64,000 bases of DNA from Candidatus Bathyarchaeota archaeon (GCA_026014735.1 JAOZHT010000002.1:248001-312000); one strand, 5' to 3'. Positions 1-8,269 are shown, counted from the stretch's first letter. Translations and numbers: made by a program. The notes: a model not told the origin generated them from the sequence alone.

Positions 1-275
1 GTTACGGTGAACTGGTTTTGCTGCCCCACAAAAATGGGGCTTTGGGTTTTTTGTATCCCAAACGAAACCAGGTTTGGACCCGCAGTCACATCGTAGGCTC
101 GATAGCTGATTAAACAGAAAATGGCAATCAAGGCTGCGTAGGCCATAAGGTTGCGTTTTCTGCGGTAAGCCCTCATCGGAGGATACTTCCAAAACACCAC
201 TAAAACAACTAGTACACAGATTGCAAGAAGTATCAGGTATGGATAGGCGTTGACTACAGGGTCAATAATCATCAT
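1..275 (-). CDS. Membrane protein, N-terminal part (runs off the window)
   Basis: Reading leftward from ATG at 275, 91 codons stay open to the window edge. Residues about 11-30 form a hydrophobic helix, followed by a basic turn (MRAYRRKR) and a second hydrophobic helix at about 44-58. The remainder is polar. This looks like the start of a two-helix membrane protein with a short positively charged cytoplasmic loop and an outside domain that would be coded beyond position 1. No family is recognised. Two ATG codons in tandem (275 and 272) leave the exact start open. Confidence 0.6.
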   Translation of the reverse strand, partial: MMIIDPVVNAYPYLILLAICVLVVLVVFWKYPPMRAYRRKRNLMAYAALIAIFCLISYRAYDVTAGPNLVSFGIQKTQSPIFVGQQNQFTV

Positions 276-369
276 GGTAGTGTCTTCCTTGTGCTAAAAA
301 GAGGGACAGGTCGTTCTTAATGCGATGCTTTAGCACGTGTTGTTCTGGTTTTAGCACACAGAGAGCGTT

Positions 370-681
370 TTAATTCTTGTCGAGGTTTTTTTCTCTGAAG
401 AACAGCAGAACCACGGCTACACCGACGATTACCGCCGCAGCCGCGAACATGAGGAAGGCTGGGAGGGAGTAGAGGTCGGCCGCTGAAGCCATAGGCTGCG
501 GGGCCGCTGTCGGCACCGATGCACCCACTCGAGGCGTCGGGATTGGGTTAGCGCCATAATTTTCTGACCCCGTCGTGAACACATCGGCTTGTTCTTGGGG
601 TACAATCATGCTGATAGCGCCCGCTAACAGTAACGCAAGCGTTATTGCCAGAACCGGAGCCATCAGCATTTTAGTATTCAT
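370..681 (-). CDS. Small secreted, C-terminally anchored protein
   Basis: The 103-residue product has an N-terminal signal-type helix (about residues 6-27), a Pro/Ala/Thr-rich linker, a second hydrophobic helix at about 73-95 and a charged tail (FREKNLDKN). The layout is that of a small envelope protein with a short external stalk, and it resembles the larger surface proteins at 11-16 kb in architecture but not in sequence. It is divergent from the winged-helix regulator at 819. An inverted repeat sits over its expected transcription start, so it may be that regulator's target (inference). Confidence 0.65.
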   Translation of the reverse strand: MNTKMLMAPVLAITLALLLAGAISMIVPQEQADVFTTGSENYGANPIPTPRVGASVPTAAPQPMASAADLYSLPAFLMFAAAAVIVGVAVVLLFFREKNLDKN

Positions 682-693
682 TTTCTGAACCTT

Positions 694-711
694 TCAGTAA
701 TCAGTTACTGA
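694..711 (-). promoter_or_regulatory. Perfect inverted repeat over the promoter start region
   Basis: TCAGTAA-TCAG-TTACTGA is a perfect 7-bp inverted repeat with a 4-bp spacer. On the minus strand a TATA-like ATTAAATAAA lies at 723-732, which puts the expected transcription start near 702, inside the repeat. An archaeal repressor bound here would block initiation. The divergent winged-helix protein at 819 is the obvious candidate ligand, but that link is inferred from position only. Confidence 0.5.
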
Positions 712-818
712 ATATACAGACCTTTATTTAATGCTATTTTAGCGTAAAGATGTTCTAAAGTTTCGAACAGTCGCTGTCCATAGCTCTTAAATGCTTAAAC
801 AGAATATTCTCTGGGTAA

Positions 819-1250
819 GTGTCCTCTGTGTCAACTGGCGAATCCAAAGAAGTGCTTAAGGGAACAACCCTTGAAGTCTACCGTTTCCTACTGAAAAGCA
901 AAAAGCCAGTGGGCACGCGGGAACTCCAAAGGGCGCTTGACCTCAGCAGTTCATCGGTTGCCACCTACCATCTGGGCAAACTCGAAGAAGCGGGGCTGCT
1001 GCGCCGCGAACTGGGCGGATACAGCGTTGCCAAGTACCTGCTGGAGAACAGCATCAAAATCAGCCGGTTCCTCGTCCCACGGTACCTCTTCTACGCCATC
1101 TTCGCGGTGGCGGCGCTGGTTCTGGAGCTGACAGTTCTGCAGCCCTCGGTGATGTATCGGGAATACGTGTTTTCGTTGGCGGTAACGGCGGTTTTTGTGG
1201 TTTTTCTATGCTATGAAACCGCTAAGACATGGAAAAGCGGCACTCTATAG
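819..1250 (+). CDS. Winged-helix transcriptional regulator with membrane helices
   Basis: The 143-residue protein has an N-terminal winged-helix domain (about residues 12-70; GTRELQRALDLSSSSVATYH is the helix-turn-helix core) typical of archaeal ArsR/MarR-like regulators. Two hydrophobic helices follow at about 87-107 and 114-134. A membrane-tethered regulator is implied. The start is GTG at 819. A TATA-like stretch (CTTAAATGC) at about 785-793 would give a nearly leaderless mRNA. It is divergent from the small envelope gene at 681. DNA-binding fold is well supported; target and signal are unknown. Confidence 0.75.
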   Translation: MSSVSTGESKEVLKGTTLEVYRFLLKSKKPVGTRELQRALDLSSSSVATYHLGKLEEAGLLRRELGGYSVAKYLLENSIKISRFLVPRYLFYAIFAVAALVLELTVLQPSVMYREYVFSLAVTAVFVVFLCYETAKTWKSGTL

Positions 1251-1350
1251 CCCAGTTTGGCCGGCACTTGCAGTTTGCAAAGCAGCCCTCTTGTATGCAT
1301 CCGATTGCCTTGGTCGAGAATAAGTCATTCCTGTCTAAGAGGTTGATCAA

Positions 1351-1455
1351 TTGGATTCTATGCTTTCAAGCCTTGTAGATGTCTTAGAAGAAAAAGGAAT
1401 AATGACGCATTCTGAATGGGAAAGGAAAATAAAAGAAACCGTTAGAATCAGTTAA
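1351..1455 (+). CDS. Small 34-residue protein
   Basis: A TTG at 1351, 7 nt after GAGGT (1339-1343), opens a 34-residue frame ending at TAA 1453-1455. The peptide is amphipathic (SLVDVLEEKGIMTHSEWERK) and looks like a short helix-turn-helix or a remnant of the 'Glu-Lys-Gly-Ile-(L/M)-T-x-x-E-(W/F)' regions found at the ends of larger proteins. Its last codons overlap the convergent gene at 1452 by 4 nt. It could be a degraded gene end; the ribosome binding site favours translation. Confidence 0.35.
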   Translation: MDSMLSSLVDVLEEKGIMTHSEWERKIKETVRIS

Positions 1456-2537
1456 CCAACTTTGTGAGCAATCGTCTCTAGCCGCTTTATCGATTCCCTT
1501 TTTACTACCGCCGATTTAGTGGCTAAGTAAGGCTTTATTTTATGTTCTCCAATCAATGGTCTAACGTTTGATGTTTCTTTCGCTTGTTCAGACCTATTAA
1601 CATTCTTAATTGTTAGTGAGTTAACGCTATTGCCGAACTTTAATTTTAAGTCTGGTTCCAGCATTGTGTCGTAAGAATATTTTTCGCTCGAAAATATTCT
1701 GCCTTTTAGTGGACCGTTGCCACCGCCATGTCTTACCTTAAACGTTGAACCCAAAACATCTACATAAGCGAAGATGCTCAAGAAATCGTCTGAAACAACT
1801 TCTTTTGGATCGTAATAGCCAATTCCAGTATTAAAGGCAAAAACAACTGTTTTTTCGAGACCATCAACCCCTTTCTTGATTTTTGAAAGTGTATAGCAGA
1901 GGTCTTCCGCATTATTCATTAAATCACTAAAGTTAGCGTCGATTGCAAATGTGCGTACACCTTCAGCAAAATAATAGTCGATTATTTCTCTTTGATATTT
2001 AATAGGCAAAAAGAAGGGAATCATGCCAACAATTTCTTTCCCATTATGCATTCTTATTTCTTCAAACATAACTTTTAGCATATTTTTGTAACTTGAAAAT
2101 TTGTTGTCATCCCAATTAGGACCTTTTCTACCCTTAGGAATACTTTGCACTAGAGACTTTTGTATTGCTGGCAGGAAAACGGCTTTATCGCTTGCTCCAT
2201 GCAGTGCCTGTGCAATCAATCTAAGGGTATCCTCGTTTGGCATTATGCTATACTGCATGTCAAAAATTGTTATGTTGAGTTTATTGGGGCAAAAATAGCT
2301 TTTAATATCATCGGTAAAATTTTTTATCCTGTTATTCTCAAGAGTCCTTACTCTTTTGGGGTTAATATGTTGGACAATTTCGTTGACTTTATTATTATCA
2401 GCGTCAACTGGGGCTACCTTTTGCGTTACGACGGGTCCTTCGAAAGAGAAGCTATTGTCTGAAGCGTAAATTTTCTTCTTGGCTACACCTATTTCCTCTT
2501 CCCGTTCGAACTTATCGATTTTAAATATTTGTCCCAT
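1452..2537 (-). CDS. Uncharacterised 361-residue protein of the accessory island
   Basis: The product is soluble, Lys/Asn-rich and coded in clearly AT-richer DNA than the exosome operon that follows, which suggests acquisition by transfer. I do not recognise a family. Visible features are a charged N-terminus, a long alpha/beta region (about residues 70-290) with hydrophobic strands such as VGMIPFFLP and TVVFAFNTG spaced like a TIM-barrel or Rossmann fold, a Gly-rich stretch RHGGGNGPLKGR at about 283-294, and a basic C-terminus. It starts head-to-head with the antitoxin-like gene at 2572, only 34 bp apart, so the two are probably controlled together. Function is unknown. Confidence 0.6.
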   Translation of the reverse strand: MGQIFKIDKFEREEEIGVAKKKIYASDNSFSFEGPVVTQKVAPVDADNNKVNEIVQHINPKRVRTLENNRIKNFTDDIKSYFCPNKLNITIFDMQYSIMPNEDTLRLIAQALHGASDKAVFLPAIQKSLVQSIPKGRKGPNWDDNKFSSYKNMLKVMFEEIRMHNGKEIVGMIPFFLPIKYQREIIDYYFAEGVRTFAIDANFSDLMNNAEDLCYTLSKIKKGVDGLEKTVVFAFNTGIGYYDPKEVVSDDFLSIFAYVDVLGSTFKVRHGGGNGPLKGRIFSSEKYSYDTMLEPDLKLKFGNSVNSLTIKNVNRSEQAKETSNVRPLIGEHKIKPYLATKSAVVKRESIKRLETIAHKVG

Positions 2538-2540
2538 AGC

Positions 2541-2568
2541 TATTTAATCAACTTATTCCCCTTTTAAA
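2541..2568. promoter_or_regulatory. Interlocked divergent leaderless promoters
   Basis: The 34 bp between the divergent ATGs at 2537 (minus) and 2572 (plus) contain TATTTAAT (2541-2548), 27 bp before the plus-strand ATG, and TTTTAAAA (about 2562-2568), 28 bp before the minus-strand ATG. Each is at the TATA-to-start distance expected for a leaderless archaeal mRNA. Each TATA box therefore lies in the path of the other transcript, so a single bound protein could shut both. Confidence 0.5.
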
Positions 2569-2571
2569 ATT

Positions 2572-3138
2572 ATGTCCTATATTGAAGATTACGGTCTTGA
2601 TGCACCTACTAGAAAGTACTCGCTCGTAGCCTTAGCGCTAAAAGACCGTGAGGGTTGCTCGGATATAGACATAATGCACCTTCAAAAAATCATTCGTTAT
2701 TTTGAGTATCTAAGAAAAACCAATGACATCGCTTACTCCTATTACAAGTATGGAGTCGTATCATACGAACTTAAAGAAAATATCGAAAAGCTACAAGATA
2801 GTGGCTTAGTCGATATAGACGAAAAAGATACGGTAACGCTCACACCTGAAGGGCAAGATGCGGCAAGGGAACTATTACAAGGTCTAGATAAGAAAGAACT
2901 GGAAAAGCTGATGTTTGCAAAGCAACAGCTTAATGACCTAAAACCCGATGAATTGATGTTCTTTATGTACCATCTTATCCCTGAGTCAGTAGTTAACTCA
3001 ACAGAATTTTCACGGCTTGAGAAAAGGAGAGTACCTTTGGTGCAGAACCTCTTCTTGAAAGGGAAAGTAAATTCGGCAACCGCCGCTAAATGGCTTGATA
3101 TGAGCGAGAAAGATTTTCTTGAAGGACTCTGCAAGTAA
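2572..3138 (+). CDS. Antitoxin-like protein: winged-helix domain plus UPF0175-like C-terminus
   Basis: The 188-residue protein has an N-terminal region (about residues 15-100) that reads like the YwgA-type winged helix: a leading helix, 'LQKIIRYFEYL', and a beta wing ending TVTLTPEG. A helical linker follows, then a C-terminal segment (about 152-187) ending in ATAAKWLDMSEKDFLEGL. That segment matches the short helix-turn-helix of UPF0175 antitoxins (x-A-A-x-x-x-G/D-M-S-x-x-x-F-x-x-x-L). UPF0175 proteins pair with DUF3368 PIN toxins, exactly what follows with a 20-nt overlap. The likely role is antitoxin and autoregulator; the N-terminal extension is unusual for the family, whose members are normally under 100 residues. 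Confidence 0.65.
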   Translation: MSYIEDYGLDAPTRKYSLVALALKDREGCSDIDIMHLQKIIRYFEYLRKTNDIAYSYYKYGVVSYELKENIEKLQDSGLVDIDEKDTVTLTPEGQDAARELLQGLDKKELEKLMFAKQQLNDLKPDELMFFMYHLIPESVVNSTEFSRLEKRRVPLVQNLFLKGKVNSATAAKWLDMSEKDFLEGLCK

Positions 3139-3646
3139 GCCGAAGTTCATTTTCGATTGCTCGCCTTCTATTATGCTCCTTGAAAAGTGTCAACTGTTTG
3201 CCCAACTCAAAGCATTTTCCAAGATTTACACAATATTAGCTCCTAACCGTGTAATGGAAGAATATTCCGTCGGCGATGGTGAAAGCCCTAAGCCGAGCAT
3301 TGAACTATTCAAACAGGTTTTCAACCCTATTGATGTTAATGAGGATGAGGATTTATTACCATATTTCTTTAATGAATCCTCAAGTGGTGAGTTCTGGGTC
3401 ATTTCTTACGCTCGCCAACATCCAGAATTTACTTGTGTAATAGACGAAACTTTTGGAAGGGGCATCTGTGAAACTCTGGGCGTGAAAGTGACAGGAACAA
3501 TAGGTATAATCAAGGAGATGAAAAACAAAGCTCTTCTAACTCCTGAGGACTTAAAAGCAATTCGAATAGCCATTAAGAGTTCTAGATTTTATTTGTCAGC
3601 CAAATTGCTGCGAGAGCTTGATGAAATTTGTGGTTCACCCATTTAG
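3119..3646 (+). CDS. PIN-domain (DUF3368-type) ribonuclease toxin
   Basis: The 175-residue product has PIN-fold features in order: FIFDCSP with the first acidic residue at about 13, RVMEEY at about 44-49, SGEFWVISYAR with Glu at about 91, and VIDETFGR at about 108-115, followed by the DUF3368 hallmark LGVKVTGTIGIIKEMKNKALL and a C-terminal RFYLSAKLLRELD. DUF3368 proteins are VapC-like metal-dependent RNases. The usual Asp-Asp at the third site is Asp-Glu here. The start is TTG at 3119, overlapping the preceding gene by 20 nt, which implies translational coupling as in VapBC modules. The RNA target is unknown. Confidence 0.75.
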   Translation: MKDSASKPKFIFDCSPSIMLLEKCQLFAQLKAFSKIYTILAPNRVMEEYSVGDGESPKPSIELFKQVFNPIDVNEDEDLLPYFFNESSSGEFWVISYARQHPEFTCVIDETFGRGICETLGVKVTGTIGIIKEMKNKALLTPEDLKAIRIAIKSSRFYLSAKLLRELDEICGSPI

Positions 3647-3863
3647 GTCAAATACTAAACAATATCGGTAACAGAACCATCTCTGCGCCTTTATTAATGG
3701 GGAGGGAGGTCCTTCAGAGCATCATGACGGCTTGGCTTTGACTATAGCGCAGACCAGACCCGCGGCAGATGCCTAGGCAAAACAAGCCCCATCCAACAGC
3801 CGCCCAGCAGAAAAAGCGTATCCTCAACAGTTGCAGACAAACCCTTCAAGAAAGCCAGCAGTC

Positions 3864-3890
3864 GCTGAGCCTATAAATAGAGGGGGGGTA
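3864..3890 (+). repeat. TATA/G-run repeat, copy A
   Basis: GCTGAGCCTATAAATAG then AGGGGGGGTA: a TATA box followed directly by a G run. Copy C (60706) shares the GCTGAGCCTATAAATA half; copy B (minus strand, 8441-8482) shares AGAGGGGGGGTAGA. The surrounding gene-free stretch 3650-3911 is rich in CAGA/GCAGA words and contains nothing else I can name. The element points towards the 3' end of the exosome operon, so if it is a promoter the transcript would be antisense to pcc1. Confidence 0.5.
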
Positions 3891-3911
3891 GACGTGGCAG
3901 AGCAACAGTAG

Positions 3912-4169
3912 TTACGTTTTCTCTAGGGCTTCTAGGACGTTTAGGGTGGATTGTATCCAGTGCAGGTATGCGTTAAGGGTTGCCCGCAGCGCCACGGTGT
4001 CCTCTGCTGTGGCGTTTAGGGTGAGTTGGCTGCCGCTGCGTGTTAGCGCCACGTTTGATCGCTTTGTGGGCAGCGCCTTGGTTTCGGGTTGCAGTGCAGC
4101 GAGAACTGCGGTTAACTGTTTTTCGGTGGCGAATTTGAGGTGTATGGTGGCTTGTGCGCAGCTGGACAT
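3912..4169 (-). CDS. pcc1: KEOPS complex subunit Pcc1
   Basis: The 85-residue protein matches the small Pcc1/CTAG family: an N-terminal beta strand with the FATEKQLTAVLAAL helix, a PE (about residues 28-29), a short beta hairpin, and the signature AEDTVALRATLNAYLHWI (Ala-Glu-Asp...Leu-Arg-Ala...Asn-x-Tyr-Leu). Pcc1 dimerises within KEOPS, which installs the t6A modification at position 37 of ANN-decoding tRNAs; Sua5, which supplies threonylcarbamoyl-AMP, is coded at 56.3 kb. It is the last gene of the exosome operon. In many archaea prefoldin beta follows; here it does not. Confidence 0.85.
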   Translation of the reverse strand: MSSCAQATIHLKFATEKQLTAVLAALQPETKALPTKRSNVALTRSGSQLTLNATAEDTVALRATLNAYLHWIQSTLNVLEALEKT

Positions 4170-4238
4170 ATGGTTCCCTGTAGGGATTAAGCTGCAGGCT
4201 TAAATAAAAACTAAAATTGAAAAGGGGAAAAGGTAGGT

Positions 4239-4583
4239 TTACTCGGTTTCTTCTTCAGGCGCCGATTCAACATCGATGTCTGATTCCGCTTCCTCGACGG
4301 CTGCGGCAGCCCCGGCTTCCTCAGCAACCGTGCCCTTTGCTGCGCGACGAGCAACAGCGCCAAGCTTGGTGGTTGGAGTGTAAGCTCCGCCTGCAAAGGT
4401 GAATTCACATTTGCCGCATCGCCAGACACCCACGCTGACCCGGCGAACGCGGATAAAGCCGCATTGGGGGCAACGGTGAGGTTTCTTGAGTTCCGTGACT
4501 ACTTTAACGTACTGTTTTCTTACTGTGGAGCCGTACCTTGTTCCTAATCCTCGAGTTGGACCTACTTTCTTTGTCTTTGGCAT
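4239..4583 (-). CDS. rpl37ae: Large-subunit ribosomal protein eL43 (L37Ae)
   Basis: The N-terminus TKKVGPTRGLGTRYGSTVRK and a four-cysteine zinc ribbon (CPQCG at about 38-42, CGKCE at about 56-60) followed by FAGGAYTPTTK identify eL43. The core ends near residue 82; the last about 30 residues are an Ala/Glu-rich acidic tail (ending PEEETE) beyond the usual family length. The gene lies 7 nt downstream of rrp42. The RpoP (Rpb12) gene often found after eL43 in this operon is absent. Confidence 0.9.
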   Translation of the reverse strand: MPKTKKVGPTRGLGTRYGSTVRKQYVKVVTELKKPHRCPQCGFIRVRRVSVGVWRCGKCEFTFAGGAYTPTTKLGAVARRAAKGTVAEEAGAAAAVEEAESDIDVESAPEEETE

Positions 4584-4590
4584 TTATGGT

Positions 4591-5385
4591 TCACCAGCCA
4601 AGTTTCTTGCGAAGTTCAGCTGCTTTCTCCAGAGCAATCTTTGATGCATCTAAAATCTGTTGCGGTGTGAAATAGCTAGAGCCGCCCTTCTGTATGGCGC
4701 AGATGTTGCCTGCCTCGTTGGATGCGAAGGTTATGCGTGAATCCATCACGGATTCCTCTTCAAGCCAGGGGTCAACGACGAGTTTGTTGTTGATTTTGCC
4801 GATGGTGACGGTTATGGGGTGACTCTTAAGGGGCAGCTGACTGTAGCCTTGCTTGATTTTAAGTTCGCCGCTTTTGGTGATTTCGTAGTTAGGCATCTTG
4901 GTGTTAAGCAACGCTGCCATGGCTGCCAGAGCAGATGCATCGATGAGGTTGCCGTCGTGGTTAAGCACGTAGACATCGACGAAGACCACGAAGACTTTTT
5001 TGCCTTCCTCAATACAGAGTTTAGCGGTGTCGATAGCGTGGGATTCTCTGATGCCGCGGTCAACGACGCGTGCCAATTCGATGCTGTTTTCGTCTGGTGG
5101 ACCAGGCTCGAAGTTGGGGGAAGCCAACGGAACAAGCTCTGCGTTAACGGTCATGACGCCTTCGCCGGGTGTGTCGGGGAAGGGTTCGCCGGTTTCCACT
5201 TTGACGCCGACGAGAACCTCGGTTTTGCCCAGGAGCACTCGGGCGGAGCCTTCGGCTTTCTCGATGACGCCTTGCTCGATTTTGATTTCGCGGTAGTCAG
5301 TTAAGCCCCGTTCGTCGAGGCGCTGGTTCTTTTCGATGAGGCCTTCAATTTGCTTTAGCCGGACTTTAGTGATAAGAGATGACAT
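4591..5385 (-). CDS. rrp42: Exosome subunit Rrp42
   Basis: The 264-residue protein is an RNase PH-fold subunit: RLDERGLTDYREIKIEQGV at the N-terminus, GSARVLLGKTEVLVGVK, and a C-terminal RNase PH domain 2. Archaeal Rrp42 is the non-catalytic partner that forms the hexameric ring with Rrp41. The start ATG overlaps the rrp41 stop by one base (TAATG), so the two are translationally coupled and made in equal amounts. Confidence 0.92.
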   Translation of the reverse strand: MSSLITKVRLKQIEGLIEKNQRLDERGLTDYREIKIEQGVIEKAEGSARVLLGKTEVLVGVKVETGEPFPDTPGEGVMTVNAELVPLASPNFEPGPPDENSIELARVVDRGIRESHAIDTAKLCIEEGKKVFVVFVDVYVLNHDGNLIDASALAAMAALLNTKMPNYEITKSGELKIKQGYSQLPLKSHPITVTIGKINNKLVVDPWLEEESVMDSRITFASNEAGNICAIQKGGSSYFTPQQILDASKIALEKAAELRKKLGW

Positions 5386-6119
5386 TACTCTTCATCCTCC
5401 TTAACAACCATGTATTTAGTCTTTAACGCTTCCTTCTGCATCACGTAGATTTTGCGGCAGCCTTCCATAGCCATAGTGACTGCTTTCTCAAACTCAGCGG
5501 GGGCTAAGATGCCGTCCATCTGGAGCAGCGTCACAGCGTTGAGGCTGGGCATGAATGCGACTGGAACGTCTGCTGCACCTAACTTGTCTTCTGCATCAAA
5601 GAGGTCCAGAACTACGGTGTCGTCGACTTTGCCTGCGGCGCATGCCACGACTAAGTCGCGCATGGGGACGCCTGCGTCGGCGATGGCGAGTGCAGCGGCG
5701 GTGATGGCTGCGCATCTTGTTCCTCCGTCTGCCTGCAGGACTTCGACGAATACGTCAACGCCGGTGCGGGGGTAGAGTTCAAGGAATAGTGCGGGTTCAA
5801 GTGCTTCCTTTATGACTTTGCTTAATTCGACTTCGCGTCGTGAGGGTGCGGGGGATTTGCGTTCCTGCACTGAGAAGGGTGCCATGTGGTAGCGGCAGCG
5901 TAGAACCATGCGGTCGGGTTGGGCGAGGTGTTTAGGATGCATTTCTCTTGGGCCAAACGCGGCGGCTAGGATTTTGTTTTTGCCATGTTCAATGTAGGCT
6001 GAGCCGTCAGCGTTTGAGAGTACGCCAACTTGAAGTTTTAGGGGGCGCAGCTCATCGGCTTTTCTTCCATCGAGCCGAATGCCTTTTTTGTCGATTAACT
6101 TATCGGATTTTTCATTCAA
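5385..6119 (-). CDS. rrp41: Exosome catalytic subunit Rrp41
   Basis: The 244-residue RNase PH-fold protein begins with [20 protein letters not shown], has the [21 protein letters not shown] strand pair and the RNA-binding CRYHMAPFS(V) segment, and contains [17 protein letters not shown] and the catalytic acidic pair in [19 protein letters not shown]. It is the phosphorolytic 3'-5' exoribonuclease/polyadenylating subunit. It overlaps rrp4 by 8 nt and rrp42 by 1 nt. Confidence 0.93.
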   Translation of the reverse strand: MNEKSDKLIDKKGIRLDGRKADELRPLKLQVGVLSNADGSAYIEHGKNKILAAAFGPREMHPKHLAQPDRMVLRCRYHMAPFSVQERKSPAPSRREVELSKVIKEALEPALFLELYPRTGVDVFVEVLQADGGTRCAAITAAALAIADAGVPMRDLVVACAAGKVDDTVVLDLFDAEDKLGAADVPVAFMPSLNAVTLLQMDGILAPAEFEKAVTMAMEGCRKIYVMQKEALKTKYMVVKEDEE

Positions 6120-6825
6120 CTTTGTTTTCCTCCACTTTAACGGGTTTCTTTTCTTTCAATAACTGGGTGATGCGATCGGTTAAACCGCTGGTGTGAGATT
6201 CCTCCTCGATTTTGCGGATAGCGCCTATGGCGATTTCCTCTTCTTCGAGAGTTTTACCCGTCACCAAGACAACGCCGTTTAGGCCCAGTATGATTTGGCA
6301 GTTGGTTTCCTGCTTAATCATGGAGATCATGGAGCCTTTGCGTCCGATGATGCGGGGAATCTTTGTCGGGGTCACCTGCAGGATTTGTCCACGGGTAATC
6401 TTTCCTAAGCCGGGTTCGCTCACGGTTAATTGGGGGTCGTGTGCGCGGTCGTAGGATGCTATTTTGGCAACGATTAAGTCGCCTGCGGTTAGGACTGCGG
6501 ATAACTCGTCGTTTTGGGGTTTGAAGGGTCTGCTGAGAACGTCTGATGCACGCAGGAGCGCGGTGTAGGGCGCTTTAATATCCACGGTCCAGCCGTTGAA
6601 GCCGACTTCCACGACTGTGCCGATGACGATGTCGCCTACTTTAGGCACATAAAAAGCCCTAAGTGCAACTACGTTAACTTTCTTGTTGTCGCTGTCTACG
6701 AGTCCAATCCTTGAGGCGTAAATCTTGCCGTTTTCTACGTACGTGTTTTCGCCGGGTAAATAGTCGCCTTCCGCGAGCATTTCACCGGGGGTCACGAGCT
6801 GTTTTTTTTCAAAGAATGCTGGCAT
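6112..6825 (-). CDS. rrp4: Exosome RNA-binding cap subunit Rrp4
   Basis: The 237-residue protein shows the Rrp4 order: an N-terminal beta domain ([19 protein letters not shown]), an S1 domain (about residues 60-135, including [19 protein letters not shown]) and a KH domain (about 147-205) with [19 protein letters not shown], whose GRKGS matches the KH GxxG loop. The cap trimer feeds RNA into the Rrp41/42 ring. The C-terminus is a basic helical tail. Confidence 0.93.
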   Translation of the reverse strand: MPAFFEKKQLVTPGEMLAEGDYLPGENTYVENGKIYASRIGLVDSDNKKVNVVALRAFYVPKVGDIVIGTVVEVGFNGWTVDIKAPYTALLRASDVLSRPFKPQNDELSAVLTAGDLIVAKIASYDRAHDPQLTVSEPGLGKITRGQILQVTPTKIPRIIGRKGSMISMIKQETNCQIILGLNGVVLVTGKTLEEEEIAIGAIRKIEEESHTSGLTDRITQLLKEKKPVKVEENKVE

Positions 6826-6846
6826 AAAATCACCTTAACTTCATAT

Positions 6847-7533
6847 TTAGATTACTTTTGCTTCTCCACTTCCCTTGGTTACGTCACCCAACTTGTTGAG
6901 CAGTGAGGCATATGAACCAGCGGGCAACTCGAGTTCGCCATACCATGAGCCGTCGCCACGCCATTCTTCACGTTTGATGGCGCCATAGTTCTTGATGGAG
7001 CCATATGCGCGTGCTGCGTATTGCGCGGGGATTCTCACTGCCACCTTCATCTGCTCTACTTTGAGGGGCAGAATGGGGCGGAGTAGCTTCACGATGTCTC
7101 GTGCTTGCTCCTCTACGGGTTTGTAGGGGTCGATGGGATAGCGGATTTGCTCCATGGCGTTTTCGATGCGCATGGGGGGGTGAGGCAGGTTGGTTTTTGG
7201 GTCGACTGCTTCTCGGGAGATGAAGTCTATTACTTGTCTTTTTTTGTCTTCAACCATCTTTCTTCTTTGGTCGGTTGTTAATTGCAGGGTTCCTTTTTTG
7301 AGGATTTCATCTGCGATTTTCTGGGGGTCCACCGTTTTGAAGGCTTTCTTCATGGCGTCTTCGGAGACTTTGGTGCCTTTGTTTGCGTCGCTGAAAATGG
7401 TTTCGGCGGCTAAAACCTCCGTTATACCGGTGATTTTGCCGTTTCGATAATCCAGTGCCTTCTGGGGTTTAACTAGGATCTCGAAATGCTCATTGTCGCG
7501 GGTTAAACGTGCGACGGTGAACCTTTCACTCAT
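6847..7533 (-). CDS. sbds: Ribosome maturation protein SBDS
   Basis: The 228-residue product has the three SBDS domains: the N-terminal FYSH domain (starting FTVARLTRDNEHFEILV), a helical middle (TTDQRRKMVEDKKRQVIDFI) and the C-terminal ferredoxin-like domain (QMKVAVRIPAQYAARAY). SBDS promotes release of the anti-association factor aIF6 from the 50S subunit. Its location between psmA and rrp4 is the classical archaeal order. Confidence 0.93.
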   Translation of the reverse strand: MSERFTVARLTRDNEHFEILVKPQKALDYRNGKITGITEVLAAETIFSDANKGTKVSEDAMKKAFKTVDPQKIADEILKKGTLQLTTDQRRKMVEDKKRQVIDFISREAVDPKTNLPHPPMRIENAMEQIRYPIDPYKPVEEQARDIVKLLRPILPLKVEQMKVAVRIPAQYAARAYGSIKNYGAIKREEWRGDGSWYGELELPAGSYASLLNKLGDVTKGSGEAKVI

Positions 7534-7540
7534 TAGCGGG

Positions 7541-8269
7541 TCACTTGCTTGAACCCAGCTCTTTAATGTAGCCTTCCACTGTGTCGTCGTTTAGCATTTC
7601 CATTTTCTTGGTCGCGGCTGGGATTACGGCGATTTTGATTCTGGGTGGAAGCTGACGTGCTTCAAGGGCTTTAACTAGGCATTTCACTGCGAGTTTTATG
7701 GTGCCGTCGAGGGTCGAGTTGTCCTTGTATTCTTCCTTGAGTATGCCAAGAACGGTTTCGCGTCCTGCGCCAAGCGCAGTGGCTTTGTATCCGCGGTAGG
7801 TTCCGCTGGGGTGTGTTCCGAAGACTCTGGGGCCGGTTTTGTCGACGCCGCCAAAGATGATGGATACGCCGAATGGTCGCACACCTGCGTGCTGGGTGTA
7901 CATTTGTTGGATGTCGCATATGCGTTTAGTTACGACTTCTATATCGATGGGTTCGTCGTATGTTAGTTTGTTGCTTTGCGCGTAGATGCGTGCTTGGTCG
8001 ATTAGGATGCGTGCGTCTGAGCTTAACCCCACGATGGCGGCTCCAATGTGATCGTCCACCTTGAAGATTTTCCATGAGTACCCTGCTTCTTCAAGGACCT
8101 CTATGTTTTCCTCTGAGCCGAGAACTAATCCATCGCTGGTCTGTATGCCCAGTATGGTTGCGCCGCGGTTAACGAGTTCCATGGCGTATTCGACTTGGAA
8201 GAGTCGCCCATCGGGTGAGAATACAGTAATTGCACGGTCATATGCTCCTGGTGCTGCAAATACAGACAT
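7541..8269 (-). CDS. psmA: 20S proteasome alpha subunit
   Basis: The 242-residue protein carries the alpha signature YDRAITVFSPDGRLFQVEYA, used for ring assembly and gate formation, and the conserved GATILGIQ and DHIGAAIVGLSSDARIL segments. It has no N-terminal propeptide or catalytic Thr, as expected for alpha rather than beta. A GAGGT ribosome binding site precedes ATG by 8 nt. It is the first gene of the exosome operon. Confidence 0.93.
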   Translation of the reverse strand: MSVFAAPGAYDRAITVFSPDGRLFQVEYAMELVNRGATILGIQTSDGLVLGSEENIEVLEEAGYSWKIFKVDDHIGAAIVGLSSDARILIDQARIYAQSNKLTYDEPIDIEVVTKRICDIQQMYTQHAGVRPFGVSIIFGGVDKTGPRVFGTHPSGTYRGYKATALGAGRETVLGILKEEYKDNSTLDGTIKLAVKCLVKALEARQLPPRIKIAVIPAATKKMEMLNDDTVEGYIKELGSSK

